64,000 nt of DNA from Arcobacter sp. (GTDB taxonomy: Bacteria > Campylobacterota > Campylobacteria > Campylobacterales > Arcobacteraceae). The stretch lies in NCBI GenBank assembly GCA_002869565.1, contig PKUJ01000010.1:182883-246882 (forward strand), in the 5' to 3' direction. The position numbers and the translations under genes are program-made. The notes under the pieces were generated by a model, which searched no databases, was not told where the DNA came from, and was given only the letters and a program-made list of their open reading frames with translations. Each line of letters begins with the position of its first letter. The first letter of the stretch is position 1. This document shows, one piece after another, positions 42,338 to 51,757 of the stretch.

Positions 42338-43708
42338 TTACTTTTCATATACTTTAAAGTACTTGCCTTTTATCTTTCCACGCTCTAAACCAGAAACTGC
42401 TTTTTTTATAACTTCTTTTTTTACAGCGACATAAGAAACAAAATCTAAAATATCAATTTTCCCTATATCATTTTTATCAATTCCAACACCCGCTGTAAGG
42501 GCACCTAAAATATCCCCTGCTCTAAGCTTTTGTTTTTTACCAGCAAATATAAAAACTGATCTAAAATCTGCATCTATTTTGTAAGATAAATCATCTACAA
42601 CTTCTTCTAATTTATCAAAAGAAACATCTTCAAATTTTTCTTTTATTAAATCTAATCTACTATCATCTTCTAAAGTACATAAACTAACAGCTAATCCATT
42701 TTTTCCAGCACGTGCTGTACGCCCTATTCTATGAGTATGAACCATTTCATCTCTAGCCATATCGTAATTTATTACTAAGTCAATATCGTCAATATGCAAG
42801 CCTCTTGAAGCAACATCAGTTGCAACTAATATAGGATATGATTTATTTGAAAATAGAATTATTGTTTCATCTCTATCTCTTTGTTCTAAATCAGAATGAA
42901 GTGTTAAAACATCCAATCCTAAATCAATTAAATCATCACTTAATTCATCACATTTTATTTTTGTATTACAAAAAATCAATACTGATTTTGCTCCATTTGA
43001 AGATATTAAAGCAGGAATAAAAGATGTTTTATTTTCTTCTCTAAGCTCATAAAATTTTTGGTTTATAACCTCATTTTCATGAACACTTTGTGTTTCTACA
43101 AAAATTGGTTTATCTAAAATTGCTTTTGATAAAGTTTCAATATTTGGCTCATAAGTAGCAGAGAAAAGAAGTGTTTGTCTTTGTTTCGGAATATTTTCTA
43201 TTACTTTTAAAATATCATCATAAAAGCCCATATCAATCATTTTATCTGCTTCATCTAAAACTAACAAGTTAACGCTAGATAAATCAACTTTTGTTTCGTG
43301 TATATGTTGAAGCATTCTTCCTGGAGTTGCCACGAGAATATGCGCTCCATGTCTTAAAGATGCAACCTGAGGTTTAAAAGGAACTCCTCCACACAAAGTC
43401 AAAACTTTTACATTATGAATATGTCTAGATAGTTTTCTAATCTCAATTGCTATTTGATTTGCTAACTCTCTTGTCGGAGCAAGTACTATTGATTGTATTC
43501 TAAAATTTTTTACATTTAGTTTATTTACAATTGGAATACTAAAGGCAACTGTTTTTCCAGAACCTGTTTTTGCTTGTGCAACTACATCTTTATTCTTTAA
43601 AATATCATCTAAACAAAGTGACTGAATATCAGTCATTTGTTTAAATCCTAAAGAATCAATATTTTTTAAAAAATCTTTTCCAAGATTTAAAGTATTAAAT
43701 TGTTTTAT
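42338..43708 (-). CDS. dbpA: DbpA-like DEAD-box RNA helicase; probable ATA start
   Basis: A two-domain helicase with Q motif GFKQMTDIQ, Walker A AKTGSGKT, DEAD box VLDEADKM, SAT, and motif VI HRIGRTARAG. The C-terminal domain ends with KIKGKYFKVYEK, like the 23S rRNA-binding DbpA domain. The first ATG (43636) would delete the Q motif; the open frame extends upstream to ATA at 43708-43706, giving 456 residues (E. coli DbpA has 457) with AGAAGG 8 nt before. No ATG, GTG or TTG is available between. Either an unusual start or a changed ATG. Confidence 0.82.
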   Translation of the reverse strand: MKQFNTLNLGKDFLKNIDSLGFKQMTDIQSLCLDDILKNKDVVAQAKTGSGKTVAFSIPIVNKLNVKNFRIQSIVLAPTRELANQIAIEIRKLSRHIHNVKVLTLCGGVPFKPQVASLRHGAHILVATPGRMLQHIHETKVDLSSVNLLVLDEADKMIDMGFYDDILKVIENIPKQRQTLLFSATYEPNIETLSKAILDKPIFVETQSVHENEVINQKFYELREENKTSFIPALISSNGAKSVLIFCNTKIKCDELSDDLIDLGLDVLTLHSDLEQRDRDETIILFSNKSYPILVATDVASRGLHIDDIDLVINYDMARDEMVHTHRIGRTARAGKNGLAVSLCTLEDDSRLDLIKEKFEDVSFDKLEEVVDDLSYKIDADFRSVFIFAGKKQKLRAGDILGALTAGVGIDKNDIGKIDILDFVSYVAVKKEVIKKAVSGLERGKIKGKYFKVYEK

Positions 43709-43711
43709 TTT

Positions 43712-45999
43712 TTAGCCTTCTTTTGGTAGTTTAATTACAAATTCTGCACCAGTATAAGTATAATCTTCATATTGTCCAGAACAGTTTCTTGCGTAGATTG
43801 TACCTTTCATATGCTTAACAATTATCTCTTCGCACATATATAGTCCAATACCGGTACCTTCTGATTTATGTTTAGTAGTAAAATATGGTTCAAAAATTCT
43901 ATTTATAATATTTTCAGGAATTCCATTCCCCGTATCTTTTATCTTAATAAATAAATTATCAGCAGAAGAATAAGTATCAATAAAAATAATCCTATTTTCT
44001 AAATTCTTTTTTAAAAGTTGATCTCTTGCATTATTCATAATATTTATCAATACTTGTAACAGTTCATTTTCCATAGCAAAAATTTGGAAATTTTCTATCT
44101 TTTTAATAATCAAAATATCTTTTGCTTTAAATTGTGGAGAGAGTAATTCTAATGTTTTGGAAATAGTATCAACTATTTTAAAATCGCTTTTATTTTCATT
44201 TGGCTTAAAAAAGTTTCTAAAATCGTCAATTGTTTTTGATAAATATTGTACTGAATTATTTATCATTGTCATTGTTTCATCAAATTCTTTATCATTATAC
44301 TTCCCTATTTTTTTTAAGACTTTTGCTCCTGTTGCAGCAGTACTAATTACACTTAAAGGTTGTCTCCACTGATGAGCAATATTTGAGAGCATTTCACCCA
44401 TGGAAGCCATTTTTGATTGTTGTAATAACATTAAATCTTTTTCTTGCAATTCTTTTTGAGCTTTATTTTTTTGAGATACATCATGTACTGTACATAGGGT
44501 TCGAATCGGAGTACCTTTATTATCATATTGATGAATACCATTTATTTCAACATAAGAAATTTTTCCATCAGATCTAATAATTCTGTACTCGTTATAAAAT
44601 TTTGTTTTTTCATCAAATGATTTATTAAAAATTTCTTCTATTTTTATTAAATCTTCAGGAAAAAATATTTTCTTAAAATCGTTAATATGTATAGTTTTTT
44701 TATTATTTTCAAGTGAAAATATTTTACTAGATTCATCTGAAAATGTAATTAAATTGCTATTAAAATCATACTCCCAATTCCCAATATGTGCTATTCTTTG
44801 AGCCTCTTTCAAAATGTCTTGTGATTTTATTAATTCCTTATTTTGTTTTTCTAATTCTTTTTGTAACAAAGTCTCTTTTGTTATATCAAATCTGTGAGCA
44901 ATAAACTCAACTATTTCGCCATTTTTATCTAATATTGGAGAGATTGTAGTATTTAAATAAATTGTATTTTTATCTTTTGTTATATTTCGAACTAAAGATT
45001 TAAAAGTATGTTTTGATTTTATTAAGTGCCACATATTATCAAAAAAATCATTAGTGGTTTCAGGGTGTCTTAAAAGGGCATGTGTTTTTCCTAAAAGTTC
45101 ATTTTTTGAATAACCTGTTATATCACAAAAACTATCACTTACATATATAATATTACCCTCTAGGTCAGTTTTAGAAACTATATTACTTTTTTCTATGATT
45201 GACAAATATTGTTTTAAATAATCATCTGAATTTTCTACTTCTTTTTTAAATTTATTAATTGTTTTTGAAGTTATACGATTAACCAAAAGTACCAGTAAAA
45301 TTAAAACTATTAAAAAAATTAAAGCTATTGCAATATCTCTTTTTAGCTCTTTTTGAATATTCTTTTTTAAACTATTCTCAATTTTAATCAATTGTGAATT
45401 TATATCACTCATGAAAAAACCACTACCAATAATCCAATTAAACTCTTTATCTAATAAAATAAAAGCTTTTTTATATTTTTCTTTTTTTGTTTTAGGATGA
45501 ACAAATGAATAGTCTAAAAATGTGCTTCCATTTTTTAAAACATCTTCTTGATATTTTGAACATATAAATTACCATCTAAGTCTTTGACATTTTTATCTAA
45601 TACTTTTCCAAAAGGCACAAGAGGATGCAGTAAAATTTTTTGCACATATTCATTATTATCTTTAATTAAGTCAAAAACAAAGTAATATTCATATGGATTA
45701 TCTTTATTCAACTCTTTATACATATTAAGAATGTACTCTTTTTTTTCACTTAAAGTTAATCTTTGACTATTTGCATTAGATTTTAAAAATTTATGTATGG
45801 TTAAAACATTCTCTTTTGAGAGTTTCTTTTTATCTTCTATAAATTTTGTTTGTAATTTATTTTTAAGTTCTTCAAAACTTTTTTCTTTTGAACTATAAGA
45901 AGAGTATATAATAGCAACTGCAAAAAATATAACTAGTAGTAATATTGTAATAAAATTAAATTTACTTATGTTTGATTCATCAATTTTCAAAAGTATCAC
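43712..45999 (-). pseudogene. Cache-PAS-PAS histidine kinase, frameshifted
   Basis: Two open pieces, 45535-45999 and 43712-45412, are parts of one gene. The first (154 residues) holds a membrane helix and the start of a Cache domain and ends abnormally at ...YVQNIKKMF. Restoring one A to the run at 45554-45557 gives YVQKYQEDVLKNGS and an open frame to FNWIIGSGFFMSD, then the second piece. That piece has a membrane helix, two PAS domains (SKTDLEGNIIYVSDSFCD; NLITFSDESS), the box IAHQWRQPLSVI and a full ATPase domain. The product would be about 760 residues. A homopolymer sequencing error is plausible. Confidence 0.82.
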
Positions 46000-46043
46000 C
46001 TTGATTTATTACTAATATTCTACCTTTTTTATGATAAAACTAA

Positions 46044-46583
46044 TTATATTTTTCTAAAATAATAAGAAGTCCCTAATACAATAGCTAAAATAAACCCTAT
46101 TCCATAATATTTATATTCTTCTGCATATGTAAGAATAATTTCGCCTAACATATAACTTCCATATCCAATAACTATTGCCCAAATTGTTGTAGCTAATACA
46201 TTGTAAATCGTGAATTTTTTAAAAGAATACTTAGTAAGTCCCATAGCAAGTGGTATTAAAGTCTTTATTCCATAAATATATTTTTGAATAAAAACAACTG
46301 GTGAGCCATATTTACGCATTAATAAATGTGCTAAAGCAACTTTTCTTCCATATTTTTTCATGGTATCTTTTGCATATATTTTATTTGTTCGTGCCATATA
46401 AAATAAAAATTGATCACCTATAAAGTTTGATGTTCCTGCAACAATCATCGTAACAACAATATTTAAATCTCCGGAATATGATAAAACACCTGCAATAACA
46501 AGTCCTACAAAGCCACCACCAAAAGAATACAAGAATAATATTAGATATGCTAAATACCCACCGTTTCTAATCAGATCTTCCAC
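46044..46583 (-). CDS. DedA/SNARE-associated family membrane protein
   Basis: A 179-residue inner-membrane protein with about four to five hydrophobic helices. The DedA core is present: GDQFLFYMARTNK, then the re-entrant loop KYIYGIKTLIPLAMGLTKYSFKKF with its arginine/lysine-rich ends. DedA proteins flip phospholipids or undecaprenyl-phosphate. It lies 1 bp after the gene of a 210-residue unknown protein. Specific lipid unknown. Confidence 0.8.
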   Translation of the reverse strand: MEDLIRNGGYLAYLILFLYSFGGGFVGLVIAGVLSYSGDLNIVVTMIVAGTSNFIGDQFLFYMARTNKIYAKDTMKKYGRKVALAHLLMRKYGSPVVFIQKYIYGIKTLIPLAMGLTKYSFKKFTIYNVLATTIWAIVIGYGSYMLGEIILTYAEEYKYYGIGFILAIVLGTSYYFRKI

Positions 46584-46584
46584 A

Positions 46585-47217
46585 TTATACCTTTATCTCA
46601 AAAAATTCTAATGCTTCAATAACATCATCAGCTTCTATATCTATTAATTCTTCTTCAATTTTTTCTTTTATATTTTTAATAATAAAATCTTTAACTTTAA
46701 TTTTTGTATCCTCAATATCATCAACAATTACAAAACCATTAAATTGAACTTCATTATCATAATATACCAAAACACCGTTACAATTGGACTCTATAAAATC
46801 AGAAATTTCTCTATAAGAAATATCACAGGCAACTGCATTCCAACCTAAGTTTTCTAACTCTTTATTTTCAAATAATTCAACACCATCTGTTTGATGATCA
46901 AAATAGAGCATTTTTGTTTGATTCAAAAAAATTATTTCTTGCCATGCACCAAGAGGTATCAAAGAGCAAATGCTCCCATTAATAGATGGTTTATAATTTT
47001 TAAATATATTATTTGCTAATGAGTTTGTATCCAAAATCGATGGGAATTTTTCATAATCATCTAATTTAAAAATTATAGGATTATTTGATTCATTATTATC
47101 ATCTAAATGTAATTTGCCATCAATTTCAATTTCAATTTTTTTCTTCTGTGAAACTGCATTTAAAATTTCTATTATATTAACTTTAATATTTAAGTCTTTT
47201 ATATTAATTTCTTTCAA
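46585..47217 (-). CDS. Unknown acidic cytoplasmic protein
   Basis: A 210-residue acidic protein without signal peptide. The middle has YDNEVQFNGFVIVDDIEDTKIK. It alternates short strands and helices. I recognise no family. Because its stop is next to the dedA start, the two are likely co-expressed. The gene has normal codon use for the region. Confidence 0.6.
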   Translation of the reverse strand: MKEINIKDLNIKVNIIEILNAVSQKKKIEIEIDGKLHLDDNNESNNPIIFKLDDYEKFPSILDTNSLANNIFKNYKPSINGSICSLIPLGAWQEIIFLNQTKMLYFDHQTDGVELFENKELENLGWNAVACDISYREISDFIESNCNGVLVYYDNEVQFNGFVIVDDIEDTKIKVKDFIIKNIKEKIEEELIDIEADDVIEALEFFEIKV

Positions 47218-47408
47218 TTTATACCTTTAAAATAATCCGTGATTGTAACTAAATAACATTAAAAAGATGCAAGTTATACACTTTGTATATCTATATATAA
47301 GAAAAAATTAATTTTTTTATAAATTCTTATTTTTTTAGCATTCTTCTAGACAATTCTTAAGATTAAATTATATATACTGAGCCCACACATAATTAAAAAA
47401 GGTTGGGG

Positions 47409-48638
47409 ATGTCCTTATTTCAGAGCTTATGTAGATACTTTTATAAAAATTACACTAAAACTATCTACATAGTTGATATTCTTTATATGAAAGATATTAA
47501 TGCTGTCTACGGCTTTGAAAATGGAAATTATATACTTGCTCAGCTTTTTAAACTTATTAAAAATGATATAAAAAATCAAATACTTCTTAGCTTAGAAAGA
47601 CGTCTTTGTATTGAAATAAAAAATACTCATGTTGATGTTTTTACTATAACAATTTTTGAAGAATTAAATGAGATGGAAATTATAGAAGTGAAAAATATTA
47701 TTTTTAATAATATTGTAACTACTCAATTTTTATTATTAAATAATGATATCAAAATAGATATAGATGTTACAATAGGCTGTTCAAAAGGTATCGACAAGGA
47801 TTTACAAGTTTATGCTGAAAAAGCATTACATAATGCAAAATTAAATTATATAAATTTTATGTATTATGATTCAAATCTTTATAAAAATCATTTTTTAAAT
47901 GAAGAATTATTAGCAGCTCTTCATAGAAATATTAAAGAAAAAACCGTAGAACCATTTTTTCAGCCAATACAAAATAATAAAACATCCGAAATAACTAAAT
48001 ATGAAGCATTAATGAGAATTTATGATACTAATGGAAATATAATTATGCCACAAGTATTTATAGGAAAAGCTAGGAAGTATAGACTTTTTAATAAATTAAT
48101 GGAAATATTAATCCTAAAAGTTATTGATTATATTAAAAAATATAAAATCCAAGTAAGTATCAATCTTGATTACAATGATATTTTAAATCCATCAATGAAA
48201 AGTTTGATAATCAATAACATCAAAAACACAGATATAGGATCATATTTAACAATTGAAATACTTGAAAGTAAAAAAATCAACAATTTTTATTTAGTTAATG
48301 ATTTTATTAATGATTTAAAAACATATGACGTACAAATTGCAATAGATGACTTTGGAAGTGGATTTTCTAATTATGAGCATATTTTAAATATTAATACTGA
48401 TTATATAAAATTAGATGGAAGCCTTATAAAAAAAATAGATGAAGATATATATTACAATCTTGTAAAAAGTATCGTTTTATTTTGCAAAGAACAAAATATA
48501 AAAGTTGTTGCAGAATTTGTTAGTGATTTAAAAATATTAAGATATGTAAAATCTTTAGATATAGATTATTCTCAAGGATATTATATAGGAAAACCAGAAA
48601 AAATAGATCAAATAATTGGAAAAAAAGATGAAAACTAA
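47409..48638 (+). CDS. EAL-domain c-di-GMP phosphodiesterase with degenerate GGDEF
   Basis: A 409-residue cytoplasmic protein. The N-terminal half is a GGDEF fold whose signature is lost (THVDVFTI where GGDEF should be). The C-terminal EAL domain keeps its metal and catalytic residues: YEALMRI, the Asn in SINLDYNDI, EILES, IDDFGSGFSNY, LDGSLIK, AEFVSD and QGYYIGKP, so hydrolysis of c-di-GMP is likely. The ATG at 47409 follows AAGG; a TTG at 47403 would overlap the ribosome site. The next gene overlaps by 11 bp. Confidence 0.82.
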   Translation: MSLFQSLCRYFYKNYTKTIYIVDILYMKDINAVYGFENGNYILAQLFKLIKNDIKNQILLSLERRLCIEIKNTHVDVFTITIFEELNEMEIIEVKNIIFNNIVTTQFLLLNNDIKIDIDVTIGCSKGIDKDLQVYAEKALHNAKLNYINFMYYDSNLYKNHFLNEELLAALHRNIKEKTVEPFFQPIQNNKTSEITKYEALMRIYDTNGNIIMPQVFIGKARKYRLFNKLMEILILKVIDYIKKYKIQVSINLDYNDILNPSMKSLIINNIKNTDIGSYLTIEILESKKINNFYLVNDFINDLKTYDVQIAIDDFGSGFSNYEHILNINTDYIKLDGSLIKKIDEDIYYNLVKSIVLFCKEQNIKVVAEFVSDLKILRYVKSLDIDYSQGYYIGKPEKIDQIIGKKDEN

Positions 48639-49437
48639 ATTAAAAGAAATTACCAACTCTACAGTAAATGAACTTCTTTCTAATGAAATAATTCTACCAT
48701 CAAACTATTTTCAATGTTTTGATAAACATGCAAAAAATGTTGAAATAGATATAGATAGTGAATCTTTTGAAAAAGAATTAAGTGAATTGATTCTTCTTGA
48801 ATTTAATACTATAAATGATTACGTTAATGAAGCAGTAAAAACAATTGATTCAGCAGCATCCTTAACACTTGAAGCCCAAGAAGCGATAAAAAATCAAAAT
48901 ACTCTACTCTTAAAAAACCTATATTCAAAAATAAAAATATTACAATCTGAATTACAAAATATTACAGACAATGTCTACAAAGATTATTTAACAAAAGTAC
49001 ATAATAAAAAATGGCTTTATCATAAATATCTTTCAAAAAAAGCAAACTTTAAAAAAGATGCTTTAGTTATTTTAATAGATGCTGCAGACTATGAATATAT
49101 TATGAAAACATATAATAAACTTATTTCAAATAATTTGCTTATTTATATTGCAACTTATCTTCAAAAAAAATTTAAAGAAGAGAATTTAAACTTTGAGATA
49201 TCTAGATATTTAACTAATAAATTCATAATAACTGTAGATGAAGCTGATTTAAATCAACTTGAAATAATAATGAGTACTATCTCAAGTTTATTGTATAACA
49301 CGACACTAAAAAGTAATTCAGGGATTATGATAAAGCCAACATTTGACTACTCAATTATGCAAGTAAAAAAAGACTCTTCTTTTCATGAATCAATTGATTC
49401 TCTTATAAAAAAAATTCAAGAGACTAAGAAAAAATAG
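48628..49437 (+). CDS. Degenerate GGDEF-domain protein
   Basis: A 269-residue protein. Residues about 1-115 are helical and acidic and may form a coiled coil. The rest is a GGDEF fold: it opens with KDYLTKVHNKKWLYHKYL (normally D-x-LTGLxNR) and has YLTNKFIITVDE in place of the GGDEF loop, so it cannot be an active diguanylate cyclase of the usual type. Coupled to the EAL gene, it may be its regulatory partner. ATG at 48628 is chosen over an in-frame TTG at 48616 because GGAAAAAAAG precedes it. Confidence 0.72.
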   Translation: MKTKLKEITNSTVNELLSNEIILPSNYFQCFDKHAKNVEIDIDSESFEKELSELILLEFNTINDYVNEAVKTIDSAASLTLEAQEAIKNQNTLLLKNLYSKIKILQSELQNITDNVYKDYLTKVHNKKWLYHKYLSKKANFKKDALVILIDAADYEYIMKTYNKLISNNLLIYIATYLQKKFKEENLNFEISRYLTNKFIITVDEADLNQLEIIMSTISSLLYNTTLKSNSGIMIKPTFDYSIMQVKKDSSFHESIDSLIKKIQETKKK

Positions 49438-50335
49438 AATAAAATTTTCTTAGTCTTTCTTGTGCACTATTAATATCTATCTCTTCAAATCTGACTTTAC
49501 TACCTATTTTCATTTGAGCTAATTTAAAACAATCTACACTAAAAACACTTCCAATCTTAGGGTAACCCCCAATAGTCTGTCTATCTTTTAATAATATAAT
49601 TGGTTGTCCATCACTTGGTATTTGGATAGCACCAAAACTAATACCTTCTGATATTATTCCGTTTATATCACAAACTATTGGTTCCCCATTTAATTTACAT
49701 CCCATTCTATTAAACTCATTTGTTATTGTATATGTATTTGAAAAAAACTTGTCTTGTTCTTCTTTTGAGAAGTTCTCTTCTTGATATGAAAGAATTACTC
49801 TTAATGTTAACTCATCTTCATATATTGGGATATACTCTTTTTTTAATCTTTTATTATGAACTTTAGGAAAAGCTTTATAAGGTAAAATATCTCCTTTTTT
49901 TAACTTTTGACCATCTATTCCACCAAGATTCTCTTTTAGAGTTGTACTATTACTTCCGAACTCTTTTTTAATATCAAAGCCATCTTTAACACATAAATAA
50001 ACTCTTGCACCTTCTATTATTTTCCCTATTTTAATTATATCACCACTTTTTACATGATAAGTGTGCCAACATTCTTTAGGAATATCATTTATAAAAACTT
50101 CACAAATAGCTCCTGTAATTGCTATTTGTGTATCTAAATGAGCTTTAAAAATTACATTTGAAAAAGATATTTCTATAGTATTTGTATTAAAAGGGTTTGA
50201 TAACATCTTATTTGCATAAAAATAAGCATACTCATCCATTACACCTGAATTTGTAACACCAATATGAGAATAAGAGTATCTTCCTAGGTCTTGTATAGTT
50301 GCTAAAATTGGATTATTTATTATTTCTAAACTCAT
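49424..50335 (-). CDS. pxpC: 5-oxoprolinase subunit C
   Basis: A 303-residue biotin-carboxyltransferase-like protein (KipA/PxpC). MSLEIINNPILATIQDLGRYSY, ITGAICEVFINDIP and MGCKLNGEPI are the family landmarks, and ILLKDRQTIGGYPKIG is highly conserved. With PxpA and PxpB it makes the ATP-dependent enzyme that opens 5-oxoproline to glutamate. Overlaps pxpB by 4 bp; last gene of the operon. Confidence 0.9.
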   Translation of the reverse strand: MSLEIINNPILATIQDLGRYSYSHIGVTNSGVMDEYAYFYANKMLSNPFNTNTIEISFSNVIFKAHLDTQIAITGAICEVFINDIPKECWHTYHVKSGDIIKIGKIIEGARVYLCVKDGFDIKKEFGSNSTTLKENLGGIDGQKLKKGDILPYKAFPKVHNKRLKKEYIPIYEDELTLRVILSYQEENFSKEEQDKFFSNTYTITNEFNRMGCKLNGEPIVCDINGIISEGISFGAIQIPSDGQPIILLKDRQTIGGYPKIGSVFSVDCFKLAQMKIGSKVRFEEIDINSAQERLRKFYSIFS

Positions 50336-51006
50336 ATTATCCCACCTTGAGCTAGATATTTCTCTTTTGATATTGGATTAAACTTTACTTTGTCACCAAC
50401 ACTAAGTGGAGATAACTTTTCTAACTTTTTATCAAATAATTCCATTGTTGTTCTTCCTATTATATTCCAACCACCAGGGGAACTTTGGGGATAAACTGCT
50501 GTTTGTGTATCGGCAATAGCAACAGAACCTTTAGGTATTTGTTTTCTAGGACTTGCTAATCGAGGAAGTGCGATTCTTTCATCAACACTTGCAAGATAAG
50601 CAAAACCAGGTAAAAATCCAATAGCATATACATCATATAACTTGCTTGAGTGTATTTCTATTATCTCATCAATAGTAAGTTTTGTTTTATCACTCATATA
50701 CTCTAAATCTAAACCCACCTCTTCTCCATAATAAACATCTATATTGATAATATTCTCTTTTGAATTATCATCATAGTCCAAATGGATACTACTTTTCAAA
50801 AGCTCTTTTATGGTGGCGTAATCATATTTTAAAACATCATATGAGATAAATATAGAAGTGTACGAAGGGATAATCTCTACTAAACCTTCAATATTCAAAC
50901 CCTTTAAACATAAATATGCTTTTTTTACATCTTGGGCTATTTTTTCACTTATCTCATTGCCAAAGTAGATAATTAAAGAATCAACTGAAGCTATTTTAAA
51001 TACCAT
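50332..51006 (-). CDS. pxpB: 5-oxoprolinase subunit B
   Basis: A 224-residue KipI/PxpB protein with its hallmark stretches IGFLPGFAYLASVDERIALP and RKQIPKGSVAIADTQTAVYP followed by SSPGGWNIIGRT. It forms the carboxyltransferase-like pair with PxpC. The ATG abuts the pxpA stop and its own end overlaps pxpC, so the three are translated together. Confidence 0.92.
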   Translation of the reverse strand: MVFKIASVDSLIIYFGNEISEKIAQDVKKAYLCLKGLNIEGLVEIIPSYTSIFISYDVLKYDYATIKELLKSSIHLDYDDNSKENIINIDVYYGEEVGLDLEYMSDKTKLTIDEIIEIHSSKLYDVYAIGFLPGFAYLASVDERIALPRLASPRKQIPKGSVAIADTQTAVYPQSSPGGWNIIGRTTMELFDKKLEKLSPLSVGDKVKFNPISKEKYLAQGGII

Positions 51007-51738
51007 CTATATTGCCTTTCTAAGTATCTTTATAAAATCCAAAGCTTTTTCATTGTCACCATGTACACATATTGTATCAGTTTTCAAAAATAGTTTTTCC
51101 CCACTAATACTATATAAAAAACCATTCTGTTTTAAAGTTATAACTCTATTTATAACTTCTTTTTCATCATGTATTACAGCATTTGTTTCTACTCTTGAAA
51201 CTAAAGACCCATCATCATTATAGTTTCTATCTGCAAACACTTCATAAAGTAAATCTATACCACACTCTTTTGCAATAGTTTCATACTCTTTGTTTTTTGA
51301 ACTTGATAGAATCATAAGATTTATATTCTTATCAAAAGATGAAACTGCACTTAAAATTGCTCTAAATATATCTTCATCTTTCATCATATCATTATATAAA
51401 GCACCATGTGGTTTCACGTAAGATATATTACTTTCTTGTGCCGCACAAAATCCACTCAATGCTGCTATTTGATACAAAACTATTGAACTTATCTCCTCTT
51501 TAGTACAAGTTATACTTCGTCTTCCAAACCCAACTAAATCTTGATATCCAGGGTGAGCCCCAATACTTACTTTATTTTTTTTGGCTAAGGCTACAGATTT
51601 TTTCATAGTAAGAGCATCCCCTGCATGGAAACCACAAGCAAGATTTGCCATATCAATATAAGGCATAATCTTATCATCTGATCCCATCTTCCAAATACCG
51701 AAACTCTCGCCCATATCACAGTTTAATTTTATACTCAT
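51007..51738 (-). CDS. pxpA: 5-oxoprolinase subunit A, first copy
   Basis: A 243-residue LamB/YcsF protein: LNCDMGESFGIWKMG at the start, ANLACGFHAGDALTM, VSIGAHPGYQDLVGFGRR and YVKPHGALYNDMM, all diagnostic. It supplies the catalytic site that hydrolyses oxoproline once phosphorylated. It is the first of the pxpABC trio and comes 19 bp after the TRAP permease gene. A close paralogue is encoded at 56870-57604. Confidence 0.93.
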   Translation of the reverse strand: MSIKLNCDMGESFGIWKMGSDDKIMPYIDMANLACGFHAGDALTMKKSVALAKKNKVSIGAHPGYQDLVGFGRRSITCTKEEISSIVLYQIAALSGFCAAQESNISYVKPHGALYNDMMKDEDIFRAILSAVSSFDKNINLMILSSSKNKEYETIAKECGIDLLYEVFADRNYNDDGSLVSRVETNAVIHDEKEVINRVITLKQNGFLYSISGEKLFLKTDTICVHGDNEKALDFIKILRKAI

Positions 51739-51757
51739 AATATTCTCTATCTATAAG

